The position numbers were made by a program, and so were the translations under genes. The notes beneath the pieces are model-generated. The model was given only the letters and a program-made list of their open reading frames with translations. It ran no database searches and had not been told where the DNA came from. From Azonexus hydrophilus (lineage in GTDB: Bacteria; Pseudomonadota; Gammaproteobacteria; Burkholderiales; Rhodocyclaceae), in assembly GCF_001956855.1 (NCBI RefSeq), contig NZ_MTHD01000009.1, positions 1 to 39,486 of the forward strand: 39,486 nt of DNA, written 5' to 3'. Of this stretch, positions 8,369-15,746 are shown in pieces. Positions within the stretch are counted from its first letter, which is position 1, and each line of letters starts with the position of its first letter.

Positions 8369-9259
8369 TCAGAACATCATTTTTTTTGCATGCTCACTGA
8401 CAGCGCGTGCAACGGGGTGGGCCAGCTTTCTCTCTGCGGAGATCAAGAAGAAGCGCTCCTTGATGTCATTCGTTTCACCGACCATATCGACTTTGTAGTG
8501 TTCGCAAACCGCCGCCACGCTCAATGCAGGTGTCGGAAAGATTCCCGCGCCGGCTTCGCCGAAGGCCTTCATCAAGGCGCTGTCACTGAATTCCCCGACA
8601 ATTCTGGGGCGGACATTCATCCGCTCCAGCCAGCGTGGCAAAGCCAGATGAAGGGCGCTGTCCTTGCCTGGCAGTAGCATTGGCGCACCGTGCAGATTGG
8701 CCGGGAAACGACTGCCAATTTTCTCCGCTAATGCGGGAGATGCCATGAAGGCAATGCCGGACTCGCCGAGCGGATGGCTGTAGCCTTTGATTTCCGTACC
8801 GGGGGGCATGGGGCGATCGGCAATCACCATGTCCAGGCTGTGCAGCGCCAAGTCGGCCAACAGGCGGTCGAGTCGGTCTTCGTGGCAGATCAGCCGAATC
8901 GCTTCCGGCAGTTTCAGAACCGGCGCCAGTAAACGGTGAACGATGAATTTCGGTAACACATCGGCAACCCCGACACGAAAAGTGAAAAAGCGATCAATCG
9001 CTCCACTGCTGAGCAATTCTTCCAGTTCAGAGCCCGTCTGGAAAATCTCCTCGGCATAAGACAAAGCCAGCTTGCCTGTTTCGCTCAGTTCCAGTCGCCG
9101 CCCGACACGATGAAATAATTGGGCACCAATCCGCTCCTCAAACTGCGAGATCTGTCCGGACAGTGTTTGCGGGGCCAGATGCAAACGCTCTGCAGCGCGA
9201 ATGATGCCCCCACTTCTGGCGACCACCATGAAGTAATGCAGGTGTTTGAAATTGAGCAT
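8369..9259 (-). CDS. LysR-family regulator, NhaR-like (copy 1)
   Basis: The product has 296 aa. The winged helix-turn-helix at residues 1-60 (NFKHLHYFMVVARSGGIIRA, then AAERLHLAPQTLSGQI) closely resembles NhaR, the sodium-responsive activator of the nhaA antiporter gene. The effector-binding domain (about 90-290) contains DMVIADRPMP and EFSDSALMKAFGEAGAG, both shared with the second LysR at 23846-24760, so the two are paralogues. It diverges from an HPF gene across about 100 bp containing a dyad operator. It also lies upstream of the recombinase and transposase genes on the same strand, so its promoter may drive transposition genes. The sodium or pH signal is inferred from NhaR only. Confidence 0.9.
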   Translation of the reverse strand: MLNFKHLHYFMVVARSGGIIRAAERLHLAPQTLSGQISQFEERIGAQLFHRVGRRLELSETGKLALSYAEEIFQTGSELEELLSSGAIDRFFTFRVGVADVLPKFIVHRLLAPVLKLPEAIRLICHEDRLDRLLADLALHSLDMVIADRPMPPGTEIKGYSHPLGESGIAFMASPALAEKIGSRFPANLHGAPMLLPGKDSALHLALPRWLERMNVRPRIVGEFSDSALMKAFGEAGAGIFPTPALSVAAVCEHYKVDMVGETNDIKERFFLISAERKLAHPVARAVSEHAKKMMF

Positions 9260-9262
9260 TTG

Positions 9263-9285
9263 ATTATTCGATATTTTCGACTAAT
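9263..9285. promoter_or_regulatory. Probable LysR operator between lysR1 and hpf1
   Basis: The arms ATTATTCGAT (9263-9272) and TTCGACTAAT (9276-9285) match as an inverted repeat at 8 of 10 positions around a 3-nt centre. The site lies 4 bp outside the start codon of the divergent LysR gene and about 75 bp before hpf1. LysR proteins usually bind dyads of this kind in the divergent promoter and repress themselves. No clear -35/-10 pair could be assigned by eye. Confidence 0.45.
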
Positions 9286-9361
9286 TGGATGCATTATATC
9301 TGATGGAATCGAATGGTTATCTCGGGGACAATTCGCTAGCTCTTTTACGCTACTCGATCCA

Positions 9362-9682
9362 ATGAACGTCCATTTCCATACCAGTCATCTGTGCCTGAGC
9401 GAGCCGGTCAAGCAGTACGCCCTGTGGCGTCTGGCTTGTTCGCTTGGGAGAAGCCGGGACAAGGTGGTTCGCGTTGATTTCCATTTCAGTGGCGACGAGG
9501 CGAGCAAGGACACAGGATGCCGGGTACGCCTTCAATTGCAGCATGGACAGGCGGAAATCTCCGCTCACGAGACGCTGGCCGACATTTACTGGGCGACCGA
9601 CAGGGCTATCACCCGTGCCACCCGGTCGCTGGAAAGACAGACCCTGGTTCAAAGTCAGCTGTTGCGCCGCCATGCTGATTGA
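9362..9682 (+). CDS. Ribosome hibernation-promoting factor-like protein (copy 1)
   Basis: The product has 106 aa, in the size range of short HPF/YfiA proteins, which bind the 30S decoding centre and silence ribosomes in starvation or stress. The layout fits: MNVHFHTSHL at the start, VVRVDFHFSGDEA, then RVRLQLQHGQ and a last helix DRAITRATRSLERQ. The same DRA.RSLER block occurs in the second HPF gene at 23401-23742. ATG 9362 is chosen because the HPF fold begins there; the frame is open upstream, and no strong ribosome-binding site is seen. The end overlaps an alternative start (9671) of the next gene. It is the first gene of the rightward cargo operon and is divergent from lysR1. Confidence 0.75.
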   Translation: MNVHFHTSHLCLSEPVKQYALWRLACSLGRSRDKVVRVDFHFSGDEASKDTGCRVRLQLQHGQAEISAHETLADIYWATDRAITRATRSLERQTLVQSQLLRRHAD

Positions 9683-9719
9683 ACGAGGCGGGTGTAGCCA
9701 TGCAGAAACGAAGCAACTG

Positions 9720-10601
9720 ATGAACGATGCCAAGACTGCTTCCGAGATCCAACTGAATCCCTATGCAGGTCAGGAAATCGCCTTTCTTACCCAACACGGC
9801 AAGGAGCAAGTGGTTGCCCCCGTGCTCGACAAGGCATTGGGCTGCAGGGTCAAGCGGGTTGCTGGCTTTGATACCGATGAACTGGGCACTTTCACCCGGG
9901 ATATTCCGCGCTACGGCAGCCAACTGGATGCCGCCCGCCGCAAGGCTCGTATCGGCATGCAATTGAGTGGTGCCAGCCTGGGGCTTGCCAGCGAGGGGAG
10001 TTTTGGACCCGATCCGCACACCGGCCTATTTCCGTGGAACGTCGAGGTACTGCTCCTGATCGACGATATCCGGAAAATCGAGGTGGTCGGCGTCCATCAA
10101 GGGCCTGCGAGCCACGATCATGCCTGGATCACGGATTGGCCGGAACTGGAGGCCTTCGCGCATCGGGTCGGCTTTCCAAAACAGCATTTGGTTCTGCGGC
10201 CTTGCAGCGAAAACGATCCCCGCGTGCGCAAGGGCCTGGCCGACAAATCCTCTCTGAGAGCCGCCTTCGCATGGGTAAAGAGGCTAGCCTCGGATCAGGC
10301 GGCAATTCTTGTCGAACGCGACCTCCGGGCTCACGCGCATCCGGAACGCATGGTAAATATTGGCAAGGCGGCACACAGTCTGGCGGAGAAACTACGTTCG
10401 TTTTGCCCTCAATGCGGATCGCCGGGTTATTCCGCCATTGAACGGGTGGCTGGACTGCCTTGTGCAGAATGCGGCCTGCCTACCCGCGAGCAGCGGGGAC
10501 AGGTCTGGGGCTGTCCCGCTTGCAACTTTCGGGAAGAACATCTCCGGAAGGACGGGGTCGCCTTCGCTGATCCGGCCCATTGCGATTACTGTAATCCCTG
10601 A
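9720..10601 (+). CDS. DUF6671-type protein with four CxxC motifs
   Basis: The product has 293 aa. The conserved core begins NPYAGQEIAFLTQHGKEQVV and continues with FTRDIPRYGSQLDAARRKA and ASEGSFGPDP. This matches my memory of the DUF6671 family, whose function is unknown. The C-terminal 65 residues carry CPQC, CAEC, CPAC and CDYC, enough for two zinc ribbons and therefore possible nucleic-acid or protein binding. ATG 9720 is used; ATG 9671 in the same frame would add residues that look non-conserved and would overlap hpf1. The gene is 11 bp upstream of sbtA, so it is very likely part of the bicarbonate transporter operon. No reaction is assigned. Confidence 0.82.
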   Translation: MNDAKTASEIQLNPYAGQEIAFLTQHGKEQVVAPVLDKALGCRVKRVAGFDTDELGTFTRDIPRYGSQLDAARRKARIGMQLSGASLGLASEGSFGPDPHTGLFPWNVEVLLLIDDIRKIEVVGVHQGPASHDHAWITDWPELEAFAHRVGFPKQHLVLRPCSENDPRVRKGLADKSSLRAAFAWVKRLASDQAAILVERDLRAHAHPERMVNIGKAAHSLAEKLRSFCPQCGSPGYSAIERVAGLPCAECGLPTREQRGQVWGCPACNFREEHLRKDGVAFADPAHCDYCNP

Positions 10602-10612
10602 AGATCGTCACC

Positions 10613-11560
10613 ATGAACAGCATTGATCCGGTCATCCTGTTTTTCCTGTTCGGGCTGGTTGCCGGACTCCTGCGCTCGGAGTTGAAACTGCCGAGCGCTC
10701 TGTACGACTCGCTATCCATTTTCCTGCTGCTGGCAATTGGCCTGAAAGGCGGCCAAGGCCTGGCAACCCAGCCCCTGGGGCCATTGCTGCCCCAACTGCT
10801 GGCGGTGGTCGTGCTGGGCGTCGTTCAGACGTTGATCGCCTTTGGCGCCTTGCGTGCGATTTTTCGTTTTGACCGTCCAAATGCCGCAGCAACGGCCGCC
10901 CACTACGGGTCGGTCAGCGTCGCCACTTTTGCCGTTGCTGCAGCGTGGCTGTCGTCACGCAGTATCGATGTCGAACCGCAAATGGCGATCTTGCTGGCTG
11001 TCATGGAAATTCCCGCCATTCTCGTCGGCATCGTTCTGGCTCGCGGGGTCAGCAAGGACACCGACTGGAGGTCATTGGGTCATGAGGCCTTCCTGGGCAA
11101 GGGCGTAACCCTGCTTCTGGGGGGGATGGCGATTGGTTGGGCGGCAGGGCCGGAGGGCTTGCAACCCATCAAGATCATGTACTTCGATCTGTTCAAGGCA
11201 GTGCTGGCTCTGTTCCTGCTGGAAATGGGACTGATTGTCAGCCGTCAGGTAGACGAGCTCAAGCGACGCGGCTTGTCCCTGATCGCTTTTGGCTTGGCCA
11301 TGCCGCTGCTGTCGGCTTGTCTTGGCCTCGGCACCGGCATGATGCTCGGGTTCTCGGTCGGCGGGATGACGATGCTGGCCACCCTGGCGGCTTCGGCGTC
11401 CTACATCGCCGTCCCGGCCGCCATGCGGATCGCCGTGCCTGAGGCGAATCCCGCCGTGTCTCTGGCCGGTTCACTGGGCGTGACTTTCCCCTTCAATATT
11501 CTGGCCGGAATCCCGCTTTATCACTGGATGGCCACCCAACTGACAGGAGCGACGCCGTGA
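10613..11560 (+). CDS. sbtA: SbtA-family sodium-dependent bicarbonate permease
   Basis: The product has 315 aa and is almost entirely hydrophobic, with about ten membrane segments. It starts MNSIDPVILFFLFGLVAGLL. The conserved SbtA/DUF897 features are visible: KLPSALYDSLSIFLLLAIGL, KGGQGLA, then AAHYGSVSVATFA, and in the second repeat TLAASASYIAVPAAMRIAVP and SLGVTFPFNI. SbtA in cyanobacteria is a high-affinity Na+/HCO3- symporter of the inner membrane. The GTG of the sbtB-like gene overlaps its stop (GTGA), as in cyanobacterial sbtA-sbtB. The presence of a NhaR-like regulator at the head of the operon fits a sodium-coupled carrier. The substrate is inferred from family. Confidence 0.9.
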   Translation: MNSIDPVILFFLFGLVAGLLRSELKLPSALYDSLSIFLLLAIGLKGGQGLATQPLGPLLPQLLAVVVLGVVQTLIAFGALRAIFRFDRPNAAATAAHYGSVSVATFAVAAAWLSSRSIDVEPQMAILLAVMEIPAILVGIVLARGVSKDTDWRSLGHEAFLGKGVTLLLGGMAIGWAAGPEGLQPIKIMYFDLFKAVLALFLLEMGLIVSRQVDELKRRGLSLIAFGLAMPLLSACLGLGTGMMLGFSVGGMTMLATLAASASYIAVPAAMRIAVPEANPAVSLAGSLGVTFPFNILAGIPLYHWMATQLTGATP

Positions 11561-11868
11561 TCCCCATACAGACCGAAAAACGCACGCTGCTCACCGTGTT
11601 TACAGAAGCGACCCTCGAGCACGTCCTGATCAAGGATATTGATCGACTGGGGATTCGCGGCTACACCATCTGCGACGCGCGCGGCAAAGGAAGCCGCGGG
11701 GTGCGGGACGCCACCTGGGATGAATCAAAGAACATTCGAATCGAGATCATCTGTGCCCGCCCCCAGGCGGAAACGCTGCTGGCGCACTTGCAGGAACGGT
11801 ACTACTCGAATTACGCCATGGTGGCGTGCCTTTCCGAGGTCGAAGTGCTGCGGCCCGGCAAATTCTGA
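11557..11868 (+). CDS. SbtB-like PII signalling protein
   Basis: The product has 103 aa. It begins at GTG 11557, overlapping the sbtA stop by 4 bp, with AGGAG 7 nt upstream. It has a PII-like alternating fold: KRTLLTVFTEATLEHVLIKD, GIRGYTICDARGKGSRG (the T-loop region) and IRIEIICARPQAETLLAHLQ. In cyanobacteria SbtB binds adenyl nucleotides and closes SbtA. The sequence ends VLRPGKF and lacks the cysteine-rich C-terminal R-loop seen in some SbtB proteins, so redox control is not expected. Translational coupling to sbtA supports a joint job. Confidence 0.85.
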   Translation: MIPIQTEKRTLLTVFTEATLEHVLIKDIDRLGIRGYTICDARGKGSRGVRDATWDESKNIRIEIICARPQAETLLAHLQERYYSNYAMVACLSEVEVLRPGKF

Positions 11869-11920
11869 AGGCAACAATCAGGTCGCCCCATCGGTGCGGC
11901 CGAGGTGCAAAGAGACATCA

Positions 11921-12592
11921 ATGCGCGGCATTTTCATCACCGGAACGGACACCGGAGTTGGCAAGACCACCATCGGCATCCAGGTTGCAAAAGCGCTTCG
12001 GGAGAACGGGCAACGTGTGCGCGTGCGCAAACCCGTCGAAACCGGATGCGAGAAGCTGGCTGGAAGCGACATTCTCCAACCTTCGGATGCGGTTCGGCTA
12101 AACGCGGCAGCTGGCGCCATGGATGCGCTGGAGGCTGTCTGTCCATATCGCTATGAGCCGCCGGTTTCTCCGGAGTGGGCGGCCAGGCTGGCCAATCGGC
12201 CGCTTGAGATTGGGGATCTGCATGCTGCCTGTCTGAATGGGGTCGGCGACGATGACTTTCTGCTGGTTGAAGGTGCCGGCGGCTTCTATTCACCGATCGC
12301 CCACGGCGCACTGAATGCCGATCTGGCTGCCGGCATGGGCATGCCCGTTCTGCTGGTAGTAGCCGATCGTCTGGGTGCGGTCAATCAGAGCTTGCTGGCC
12401 ATCGAGGCCATCCAGATGCGCGGACTGCCCCTGATGGGCGTAGTGCTGAATCAGGTTGCCCAACCAGACAACCCCTTCCTCGATAACCATACCGATCTGC
12501 AACGCTGGCTGTCGGCCCCAGTGATTCATCAGACCTATAACAACCCACCCAATCCGCAACTTGCATTGTGGGTTCAGAAATGGGTTAGCTGA
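11921..12592 (+). CDS. bioD: Dethiobiotin synthetase
   Basis: The product has 223 aa, the normal length. It has the P-loop GTDTGVGKT at residues 8-16, the catalytic KPVETG with Lys37, and VEGAGGFYSP in the place of the switch glycine loop. BioD makes dethiobiotin from diaminopelargonic acid, CO2 and ATP. The usual SPH or APH motif is SPEWAARL here, a modest deviation. It follows the sbtB-like gene by 52 bp and is the last gene of the rightward operon. Since BioD uses CO2/bicarbonate and biotin serves bicarbonate-fixing carboxylases, its place beside a bicarbonate carrier may be meaningful. No other bio genes are present. Confidence 0.92.
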   Translation: MRGIFITGTDTGVGKTTIGIQVAKALRENGQRVRVRKPVETGCEKLAGSDILQPSDAVRLNAAAGAMDALEAVCPYRYEPPVSPEWAARLANRPLEIGDLHAACLNGVGDDDFLLVEGAGGFYSPIAHGALNADLAAGMGMPVLLVVADRLGAVNQSLLAIEAIQMRGLPLMGVVLNQVAQPDNPFLDNHTDLQRWLSAPVIHQTYNNPPNPQLALWVQKWVS

Positions 12593-12654
12593 ACATTCGT
12601 TTTGCGAAAGCCAAGCGCTGTCATCTTGGCCAAGGCGTAATTCCGGTTACGACC

Positions 12655-13551
12655 TTAATCCGCGTCATCAATAGTCAAGTGGCGCGGAACGAGCAGTATC
12701 GGACAGCGTGCCGAGAGCAACAGTGATTGCGACACGCTGCCAAGGGCTGCCTGCTCCAGCGCGTTGACGCCTTGCGGTGCGACAACGATGACATCGGCTC
12801 CGCTCTCTTCAGCCTGCGCCAGGATCATGGAAACCGCGTCTCCGGTTGCCACGGCGCCAGTCGCCTGATGGCCGACATCCCCCATGGCATGCCGAGCGGC
12901 GGCGATGGCGGCTTCGCCAACGCCCAGGCCCCAGTGACGAAAATCACCTGCTGCGGCATCGAGCATGCCCTCGAAAGGAGAGAAGGCAGGCTGCACGCTG
13001 AACAGTTCGAGCGATGCTTCGCCCAGACGCGCCGCCATGCGCCCCGCCCAGGCTGCCGCATGGGCAGCATGTGCCGACCCATCAACGGCGATCAGTAGCC
13101 GGAGACGCCGGCCGAGTGTGGCCGGTATCGCCGCATGCGGCCCCATCAGCCAGATGGGGATCGGACTGCCTCTGGCAACTTCGGCCGCAATGGACCCGAG
13201 CAGCAATCCGCGCAGCGGTGACAGGCCGCGAGTTCCCATCGCGATCAGGTCGGCCTGACGATGTTGGGCTTCGTTGATGATCCTCGTCGCCGGGGTTCCG
13301 CCATCCACGACAACGTATTCCATTTTCACCCCGCTGCGCGCAAACCATTCCTGAGCGGTACTCACCGCGTCAGCCAGCGGGTGACAGACAGGAGCAATTC
13401 CCTCTTTCTCCATGGCCCCGTCAGTAACCGTGAGCAAGGTTGCTGTGAGCGCAATCTGGGCGGAACTCCATGTCGACCAGCTGCGAGCCGCAGCCATTGA
13501 GGAAGGCGAACCATCGAAGGCAATCAATACGTGCAAGGATTCAGGATTCAT
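12655..13551 (-). CDS. Tandem universal stress protein (UspA-type, copy 1)
   Basis: The product has 298 aa with two Usp domains. Start ATG 13551 (MNPESLHVLIAFDGS) has GGAGA upstream; the longer frame to 13662 is not used. Domain 1 (about 1-140) has the ATP-binding pattern GTRG-9x-GS (GTRGLSPLRGLLLGS). Domain 2 (about 148-298) has APQG in place of the first GxxG, so nucleotide binding there is doubtful. These cytoplasmic proteins help cells survive arrest and stress. It is the last gene of the leftward operon, with its stop 62 bp from the convergent bioD stop. No clear terminator is seen in that gap. Confidence 0.9.
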   Translation of the reverse strand: MNPESLHVLIAFDGSPSSMAAARSWSTWSSAQIALTATLLTVTDGAMEKEGIAPVCHPLADAVSTAQEWFARSGVKMEYVVVDGGTPATRIINEAQHRQADLIAMGTRGLSPLRGLLLGSIAAEVARGSPIPIWLMGPHAAIPATLGRRLRLLIAVDGSAHAAHAAAWAGRMAARLGEASLELFSVQPAFSPFEGMLDAAAGDFRHWGLGVGEAAIAAARHAMGDVGHQATGAVATGDAVSMILAQAEESGADVIVVAPQGVNALEQAALGSVSQSLLLSARCPILLVPRHLTIDDAD

Positions 13552-13597
13552 GGTGAATCTCCGATGGTGTGATGAACATCTCGTAAAACCCCTGTGC

Positions 13598-14020
13598 CTA
13601 ACGCGCAGGCCAATCCTGGCTGGCATCGCCGAGGCGGAGTTTTCCGGCCAAGGCACTGCCATGATCAGCCCGCATGTTTTCGATCATGAGACAGCACAAG
13701 GTGCGCCGCGCATGCTGGCTGTGGATTTCATCCATCAGGGCATCAAGTGTTTCGGGAAATATTCTGCCATTCCTCCCCTCCGATGTCCGAAGGAGATCGC
13801 AGCACAGGTCAAACAGGGCGCGCAAGAAATCTTCGCGCTCGAGGTCGAGCGTGCGGAATTCACCGTGTTGCTCCAGGGCGTCGAACGTACGGATGTCGGT
13901 GTTGCCGCCGGCGATGATGGCCAACACGGCAAGGCGCGCCCTGGCGCGGGTACTGTCGGCCGGATAGTGACGCAACCGATGGGCGCCTTTCGTCCATTCA
14001 CGGGCTTGCAGGGTCATCAT
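13598..14020 (-). CDS. TerB-like small protein
   Basis: The product has about 140 aa. ATG 14020 is preferred over 14026 because AGAGGA lies 8 nt upstream of it. The central part (ARLAVLAIIAGGNTDIRTFD and EREDFLRALFDLCCDLL) has the all-helical pattern of TerB/TerB-like domains, which occur in tellurite-resistance and metal-stress clusters. The acidic metal site of TerB is not obvious, so the family call is moderate. It sits 46 bp upstream of usp1 and 147 bp downstream of the CBS gene; that 147-bp gap shows nothing clear. Confidence 0.6.
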   Translation of the reverse strand: MMTLQAREWTKGAHRLRHYPADSTRARARLAVLAIIAGGNTDIRTFDALEQHGEFRTLDLEREDFLRALFDLCCDLLRTSEGRNGRIFPETLDALMDEIHSQHARRTLCCLMIENMRADHGSALAGKLRLGDASQDWPAR

Positions 14021-14167
14021 GATCATTCCTCTCTCGATTCATTGACATTCGAGACAAGGATAAGTCCGATAGCATCCTGAATAAACGCGAAGTGTACTTA
14101 CCGATAGCTCGTCAAATAGCGAACAATGCGGGGCGCCATGAGGGGGGTCCTAATCGTCCGGTGTATT

Positions 14168-14791
14168 TCAACGCCACAGACTGAGGGGCGGATCGGTCAT
14201 GACCGCGCGCAAGACATCGGTACGGGAAACGATGCCGACAATGATTTCGCTTTCATTGACGATGGGAACGGCACTCAAGCCACCTTCGAGCATCGCCGCA
14301 GCGATGCGTCGAATGTCGGTCACGGGTACGGAAGCCACGACCGGCGAGGTCATGACATCACTCACCCGCCGTTGCAGATTTTCGAGAACATGTTCACCGT
14401 CGATATCGATGACGGTCAGCAAGTCCCGCTCATTGACCATCCCGATCAGCCGGTGCGCGTCGTCCAGAACCGGTGCCTGGTGGATTCCACAACGCTGGAA
14501 GACGCGCCAAGCGTCGGCAACCGCGTTTTTTTGGTTGAGCACCGTGACCGGATGGCTCATGATCTGGGCCGCATGAATCAGCGGACCACGCTCCAGGTCG
14601 TCGGGCAGCATTCTCCGATAGGCACGGACGGCCTCCCGTTGCAATGGCGTCGCCATGTTCTCGACACCTATTTCATCGCCCTCCTGGGCTACGCCTCGGG
14701 TATTGCGGGCTCGCGCCAGCGGATAGACACGGTTCATCGCCTCCAGCGTGCCGCTGAATACCTGGCCTGTCATGCCGTAGATGGAAAACAT
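14168..14791 (-). CDS. CBS-domain pair protein
   Basis: The product has 207 aa. After a roughly 75-residue N-terminal region (FSIYGMTGQVFSGTLEAMNR...) come two CBS motifs. The first is AAQIMSHPVTVLNQKNAVAD with GIHQAPVLDDAHRLIGMVNE, and the second is VSDVMTSPVVASVPVTDIRR with GLSAVPIVNESEIIVGIVSR. Such pairs (Bateman modules) bind adenyl nucleotides or related ligands and report energy state. GGGAG precedes ATG 14791. It lies 16 bp after usp2 in the leftward operon. The partner it controls is unknown. Confidence 0.9.
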   Translation of the reverse strand: MFSIYGMTGQVFSGTLEAMNRVYPLARARNTRGVAQEGDEIGVENMATPLQREAVRAYRRMLPDDLERGPLIHAAQIMSHPVTVLNQKNAVADAWRVFQRCGIHQAPVLDDAHRLIGMVNERDLLTVIDIDGEHVLENLQRRVSDVMTSPVVASVPVTDIRRIAAAMLEGGLSAVPIVNESEIIVGIVSRTDVLRAVMTDPPLSLWR

Positions 14792-14807
14792 TCCGCTCTC
14801 CCGAATA

Positions 14808-15692
14808 TCAAGGAACCAGCAGCACGTCGCACGGCGCGTGGTGCAGGAGATTCAGGGTGATGCTGCCGAGCAGTTGCTCATCGAGCACCGATTGACCGTG
14901 CCGGCCGAGCACCAGCAGATCGCAGGGGGCTCGGCGCAATTCGTCGAGCAGCACAGCCGCCGGGTAGCCGTGACCAATGACGCGGGATATTCCACCGGCA
15001 GCTTCATAGTCCGCATCCGCCAGATAGGCGTCCATGTCCTGTCCGGCTGCGGCCAGTTCATCGCTGCGGTAACGCTCGACATCCTCGGGCGAGGCACCGG
15101 CCAGACGCATCCGCCCCTCGTACGGCGCACGACTGGCATGAATCGCGATGTGTTGTGCTTCCGGAAATATCGCCAGGGCGGCACGCAGCGCCCGCGTCGC
15201 CGTTGCCGAAAAATCCGTCGCGATGGCGATCCGCCGGTACGGCGGAACGGGTTTCTGGCGAACCACCAGCACCGGGCACGGGCTGCGGCGCAACACCTTG
15301 ACGGCGGTGCCGCCCAGGGCCAGTTCGTGAACGATGCCCTCGCCACGAATGCCAATGACGATCAGACTGGCGCCACTAACGACGGCGTGATCGGCGATGA
15401 CGGCAGAGGCACGCCCGACCACCAGCTGGCGGCCGACTCGTGACAATGCGTTGCGGACGGCCATGTCGTCGGCAAGTCGGTTCAGCATCGTCTCGCTGCG
15501 CACCTTCGGGTTGTGTCGAATGAGCAGGTCCGGCAGCAGATGTCCTGCATGTTCCCAGGCGAATGGGTTGAAGACATGCAGGAGATTGAGCGGGCACTGC
15601 CATTCCCTCGCCAGCCGGGCAGCACGTTCGACAGCGAGAGTGGCTGGCGCCGAGAAATCGGTGGCCACGAGAATCGATTGGCTGGCTTTCAT
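14808..15692 (-). CDS. Tandem universal stress protein (UspA-type, copy 2)
   Basis: The product has 294 aa, from ATG 15692 (MKASQSILVATDFS) with GGGAG 7 nt upstream; a TTG at 15698 is the alternative. Domain 1 has GIRGEGIVHELALGGT, where the usual G-S/T pair is G-G. Domain 2 has an intact GRHG-9x-GS pattern (GRHGQSVLDEQLLGS). The intact and damaged halves are thus reversed relative to usp1 (domain 1 intact there, domain 2 here). It follows the chemoreceptor gene by 54 bp. Confidence 0.9.
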   Translation of the reverse strand: MKASQSILVATDFSAPATLAVERAARLAREWQCPLNLLHVFNPFAWEHAGHLLPDLLIRHNPKVRSETMLNRLADDMAVRNALSRVGRQLVVGRASAVIADHAVVSGASLIVIGIRGEGIVHELALGGTAVKVLRRSPCPVLVVRQKPVPPYRRIAIATDFSATATRALRAALAIFPEAQHIAIHASRAPYEGRMRLAGASPEDVERYRSDELAAAGQDMDAYLADADYEAAGGISRVIGHGYPAAVLLDELRRAPCDLLVLGRHGQSVLDEQLLGSITLNLLHHAPCDVLLVP

Positions 15693-15746
15693 CTTCAATC
15701 TCCCTTGAACGATCGTCTGGATAATCCTTGTCGGCGTCTCAGTGGC

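Noticed and set aside
12593..12654. Bidirectional terminator between bioD and usp1
   Set aside because: Only a weak TTCG/CGAA stem is visible, with no T run, so it is not listed as a feature.
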